Source: Nematopogon swammerdamellus (taxonomy: Eukaryota; Arthropoda; Insecta; Lepidoptera; Adelidae). Taken from it: 64,000 nt of DNA. A program made the position numbers and the translations under genes. Every line of letters starts with the position of its first letter. Position 1 is the first letter of the stretch. Location of the stretch: the NCBI GenBank assembly GCA_946902875.1, contig OX336344.1, positions 22,403,791 to 22,467,790 on the forward strand. Reading direction: 5' to 3'. Positions 61,421 through 64,000 of this stretch are shown here, in pieces. A model generated the notes under the pieces. It worked only from the letters and a program-made list of their open reading frames with translations, was not told where the DNA came from and made no database searches.

Positions 61421-62060
61421 ATGTGGGGCCGGTACCAGGCCTCACGCACTCTATGTACTTGCGCGCGCTAACTACCTACCGCACGACGGGCCGCCGGCGG
61501 TCTTTTTCAGTAGTAATTCGTCAGCCGCGCGAAGTATACATAGACGCTCGCCCACGCAACTGCGCGCAGCTGCAAAGCAATAACCACTTTACACTCGATC
61601 GTTAAGGTACATTTTCGCACGCAGCGATTGGCGATGTGAAACATTAGGCTATTAAAGCCCGAAGGTAGGAACATTTTCTATGGAGTGATTTATCTGTTAC
61701 GAAGTAACTATTAAGTAATCTGTGCCGGTACGTAAAAAGAATTGCCCCACTGCATCTCTCCCCATGCTTGTCGTAAAAGGCGACTAGGGGATAAGGACAA
61801 GATGCCGCGCTAAAGGGCGACAGGCTCGCCACCTCTCACCTTCGCACGGTACTTCCACCGAGTCATGCAGCAGGTGGGTCTTCGTACCTTACTTGCTGCT
61901 TGATCTATTGAAGCTTGTTCGAATACTTTGCGAAACGCGGTGTTCGGTGTCGTGCTGTAATTTACCTTTTAGAGTAGAGTTCTTGCAGCGCAACACCGAT
62001 TGCTCTGCTTACCCCGATTGTCGGGATTCAGCGTGTGTGATATGTATATGTATGTAGAAA
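61421..62060 (+). mobile_element. F repeat, full length, interrupted
   Basis: ATGTGGGGCCGGTAC, insertion 61436-61723, GCCGGTACGTAAAAAGAATT, GCCCCACTGCATCTCTCCCC, CTTACTTGCTGCTTGATCTA, CGGTGTCGTGCTGTAATTTA, GCAGCGCAACACCGATTGCT, (TATG)n. Confidence 0.8.
61436..61723 (-). mobile_element. Non-autonomous element with 8-bp duplication, copy 2
   Basis: 288 bp, the inverse of 2631-2933 (plus strand starts CAGGCCTCACGCACTCTATG, ends TTAAGTAATCTGT). Perfect flanks GCCGGTAC at 61428-61435 and 61724-61731. Confidence 0.8.
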
Positions 62061-62077
62061 TATATTATATATAGAAG

Positions 62078-62366
62078 TAGCTCAGTGGTGCGGTCGGTCG
62101 ACCCTTGTTAAGCAACCCTAAGCGCGGTCAGTACTTGGATGGGTGACAGCTCGCCCGTTGGAGGCTGACCGTGGTTCGGATTTCACGTGAAAATTCTTAC
62201 CTTACTAGGTGGTAGAAAGGTAGGTACCTACAGTTTAACGTGGATTCCGAACCACGATGTCACGGTCAGCCTCCAACGGTCAAGCGGTCACCCATCCAAG
62301 TACTGACCGCGCCCAGGGTTGCTTAATAACATTCGACCGACCGCACCACTGAGCTACCGAGGCTGA
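62078..62366. mobile_element. Two S1 heads in inverted orientation
   Basis: 62078-62213 plus: GTAGCTCAGTGGTGCGGTCG to TTACTAGGTGGTAG. 62218-62366 minus: ACGTGGATTCCGAACCACGA to TGAGCTACCGAGGCTGA. Together they form a near-continuous inverted repeat of about 140-bp arms joined at AAAGGTAGGTACC. Confidence 0.85.
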
Positions 62367-62604
62367 TAAATTCTTAGTAGGTAACAGCTAATTTATATAA
62401 AAAAAAATCAAGATGTCGAAGCAATTACAAAAGTGAATCCGGTGAAATCCAAGAAAATGCCTCTCCGAATAAATTAATTAAAAAAGCAATTTCTATCTTT
62501 CCTTTCTGGAAACTAATTTTCCCGTCGCTCAAGGGCGTTTTCACAAAAATGATTTCTTTCTGTGAACCCTTTTTCTAAATCCACCGCCTCAATTTGAAAA
62601 AAGT

Positions 62605-63106
62605 GTTTTAAAAAAACATTGAACCGACTTCAAACCCTAAAAAATATTAAATTATATTTTGATCTTGATAAGAAGGCGGTACAAGAGCACAACACAAAAT
62701 GGTCCATCTATTTTTCAGGTGTGCTTTTGTACCGCCTTCTACTCAAGATCAAAATATTATTTAATACTTTTTAGAGTTTGAAGTCGGTTCAATGTTTTTT
62801 TAAAACAGTTTTTTTATTTCAATCTTTTTAGTAATATAACATAATATTAAAATCGGTTGACGGGAAATGGGTGATTGAAAAATTATTTAGTGTGAAATTG
62901 TTCATCCCTTAATTTCCCACCCTCAGGGGTGGAATTCTTTCATAAAATTTATCAAGAAAGGACCACCCCTGAGATATACCCTACTCATGAAAAAAAAAGA
63001 ATCATTAAAATCGGTGGAAAATTGGCGGAGAAATCGATTAACATACTGCTACATAAAAAAATACAGACGAATTGAGAACCTCCTCCTTTTTTTGGAAGTC
63101 GGTTGA
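62605..63106. mobile_element. V fold-back element, copy 2
   Basis: Arms 62605-62690 (GTTTTAAAAAAACATTGAAC...) and 62721-62806 are complementary with about 8 mismatches, around a 30-base loop. Downstream: TTTTTAGTAATATAACATAA, TTCCCACCCTCAGGGGTGGA, AATACAGACGAATTGAGAAC, ending TTTGGAAGTCGGTTGAA, which mirrors the first arm's TTGAACCGACTTC. Confidence 0.75.
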
Positions 63107-63352
63107 AAATCTAAACGAACTTCGGGATATCTCGAGGGAGTTGAGATTTAAAGCGAATATTTCCGATTCGTTCAAATTACCTATTCCTTCTTCGTTTGTC
63201 AATAAAGCCTATTGTTCAATTTTGAATTTAATCAAATTTTCAGCCAATACGTCTCGGTGGAGGCGCTTCAGTTTCTATTCTTACCTCCAATATCTGGTTG
63301 CTATTGTTTATTTGTAACAGAATTCGGTGACAGAACTGTATAGGAATTCTCA

Positions 63353-63727
63353 ACTAGTGCGAGTCGAACTCGCGCACCGAGGGTTCCGTATCGCCATGTC
63401 ATGGTCAGCGCCACTCACGCCATCTATGGCGTGTTTATGGAATACTTCATATTAGTTAAAATTCATGCTTAGTTAAAATGCTTGCGCGCATACACTTTTT
63501 AGTTTCTTCTATGGGAACCCCCGTGAATTCCTTAATTTATCTTATTTTTATTATTTGTATTTATATCGGCCATAATAACACATATTCTGTGAAAATTTCA
63601 ATGGGCTACCTATTACGGTTCAAGAGATACAGCCCTCGGACAGACGGACAGACGGACGGACATACAGACAGACAGACGGCCTAGGCTTTGTAATAGGGCC
63701 CCTTACCGGATACGGAACCCTAAAAAG
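63353..63727 (+). mobile_element. P element, nearly complete
   Basis: AACTAGTGCGAGTCGAACTC, GGTTCCGTATCGCCATGTCA, TATATCGGCCATAATAACAC, (GACA/GACG)n, CCCCTTACCGGATACGGAAC, CCTAAAAA. Confidence 0.9.
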
Positions 63728-63880
63728 GGTCAAATGCGTAGTACCCGTAACCGACGAGCATGCATGAAGAACATTGAGAGAGTGGAAGAGGCGGCAGAGG
63801 TGTGTCAGGATCGTGGCACGTGGAGATCCGTTGTCTCTGCCTACCCCACTGGGAAGCAGGTGTGACGCTATGTATGTATT
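63727..63880 (+). pseudogene. G LINE 3' fragment
   Basis: AAATGCGTAGTACCCGTAAC, ATGCATGAAGAACATTGAGA, GTGTCAGGATCGTGGCACGT, GTCTCTGCCTACCCCACTGG. Codes [20 protein letters not shown] and AYPTGKQV across the family frame. Abuts the P terminus at AAAAAGGGTC. Confidence 0.65.
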
Positions 63881-63937
63881 GTAACTGTAGGAATGATGAG
63901 CGCCCAGTTTGGCTAAGAATCCCAATTGAAAATCTAA

Positions 63938-64000
63938 GCGATGGGTGGCCGAGTGGTCTGGGCTTCGGCTTCTCTTGCGAGAGGTCCGAGGTTCGAATCG
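63938..64000 (+). mobile_element. S2 SINE head (cut by window end)
   Basis: GATGGGTGGCCGAGTGGTCT, GGGCTTCGGCTTCTCTTGCG, GGTCCGAGGTTCGAATCG: Box A and Box B of the tRNA-like head. Confidence 0.8.

Overview
This window is 64 kb of repeat-dense, gene-poor animal chromosomal DNA, almost certainly from a moth or butterfly (Lepidoptera). The evidence is the repeat content. It includes AGGGTTCCGTA / CCGGCCAAGTGCGAGTCGAA elements with (GACA)n blocks, non-autonomous Helitron-like elements ending in GCGGGCAAAAGCTAG|T, (TATG)n- and (TCTA)n-tailed repeats, Penelope-like and several non-LTR retrotransposon fragments, and two abundant polymerase-III-type SINE families. I found no intact host protein-coding gene, no rRNA gene and no CRISPR array. 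Every recognisable protein similarity is the decayed C-terminal end of a retroelement. One short orphan coding-like stretch (36.3-36.5 kb) is unassigned. Family assignments come from reading motifs, not from database searches.

Repeat families used in the entries. S1: SINE whose head joins a tRNA-like A box, a 5S-rRNA-like block and a tRNA-like B box. S1-B: the same body with a GGGGCCGGTAC leader in place of that head. S2: SINE with a tRNA-Ser/Leu-like head. S1 and S2 share a core domain. F: (TATG)n-tailed repeat sharing its leader with S1-B. P: GGTTCCGTA / (GACA)n element. T: CCCCCGACG-(TG)n element with a palindromic 3' half. K: Helitron-like. E: (TCTA)n-tailed LINE-type 3' end. G, L-a, L-b, L-c, L-d, CR1-like, RTE-like: LINE C-terminal fragments. 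V: fold-back element.

Layout. 0-5.8 kb: S1/S2/P/LINE mosaic and a Penelope-like element. 6-10.5 kb: Helitron, fold-back tRNA element, P, T, L-b and G. 10.5-13.7 kb: GC-rich patch and nested SINEs. 13.7-17.3 kb: a T element split by a 3-kb candidate DNA transposon carrying about 14 tandem 137-bp units. 17.3-19.4 kb: mostly unique. 19.4-30.7 kb: SINEs, CR1-, RTE- and CT-tailed LINE fragments, Helitrons, a pentamer satellite and a second Penelope remnant. 29.9-32.3 kb: three inverted-repeat elements. 32.8-39.5 kb: SINE/LINE mosaic with a clean 5'-truncated LINE insertion. 40.1-40.7 kb: 19-bp minisatellite. 41-57 kb: mostly unique AT-rich DNA with scattered SINEs and several new-looking MITEs that have target-site duplications. 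57-64 kb: SINE-in-SINE insertion, P, F, a second copy of a 290-300-bp 8-bp-TSD element, and a long fold-back.

These are not cooperating genes. The informative biology is the architecture of the mobile elements: module sharing between SINE families, nested insertions with target-site duplications that give relative ages, and several small inverted-repeat elements that I could not match to a named family.
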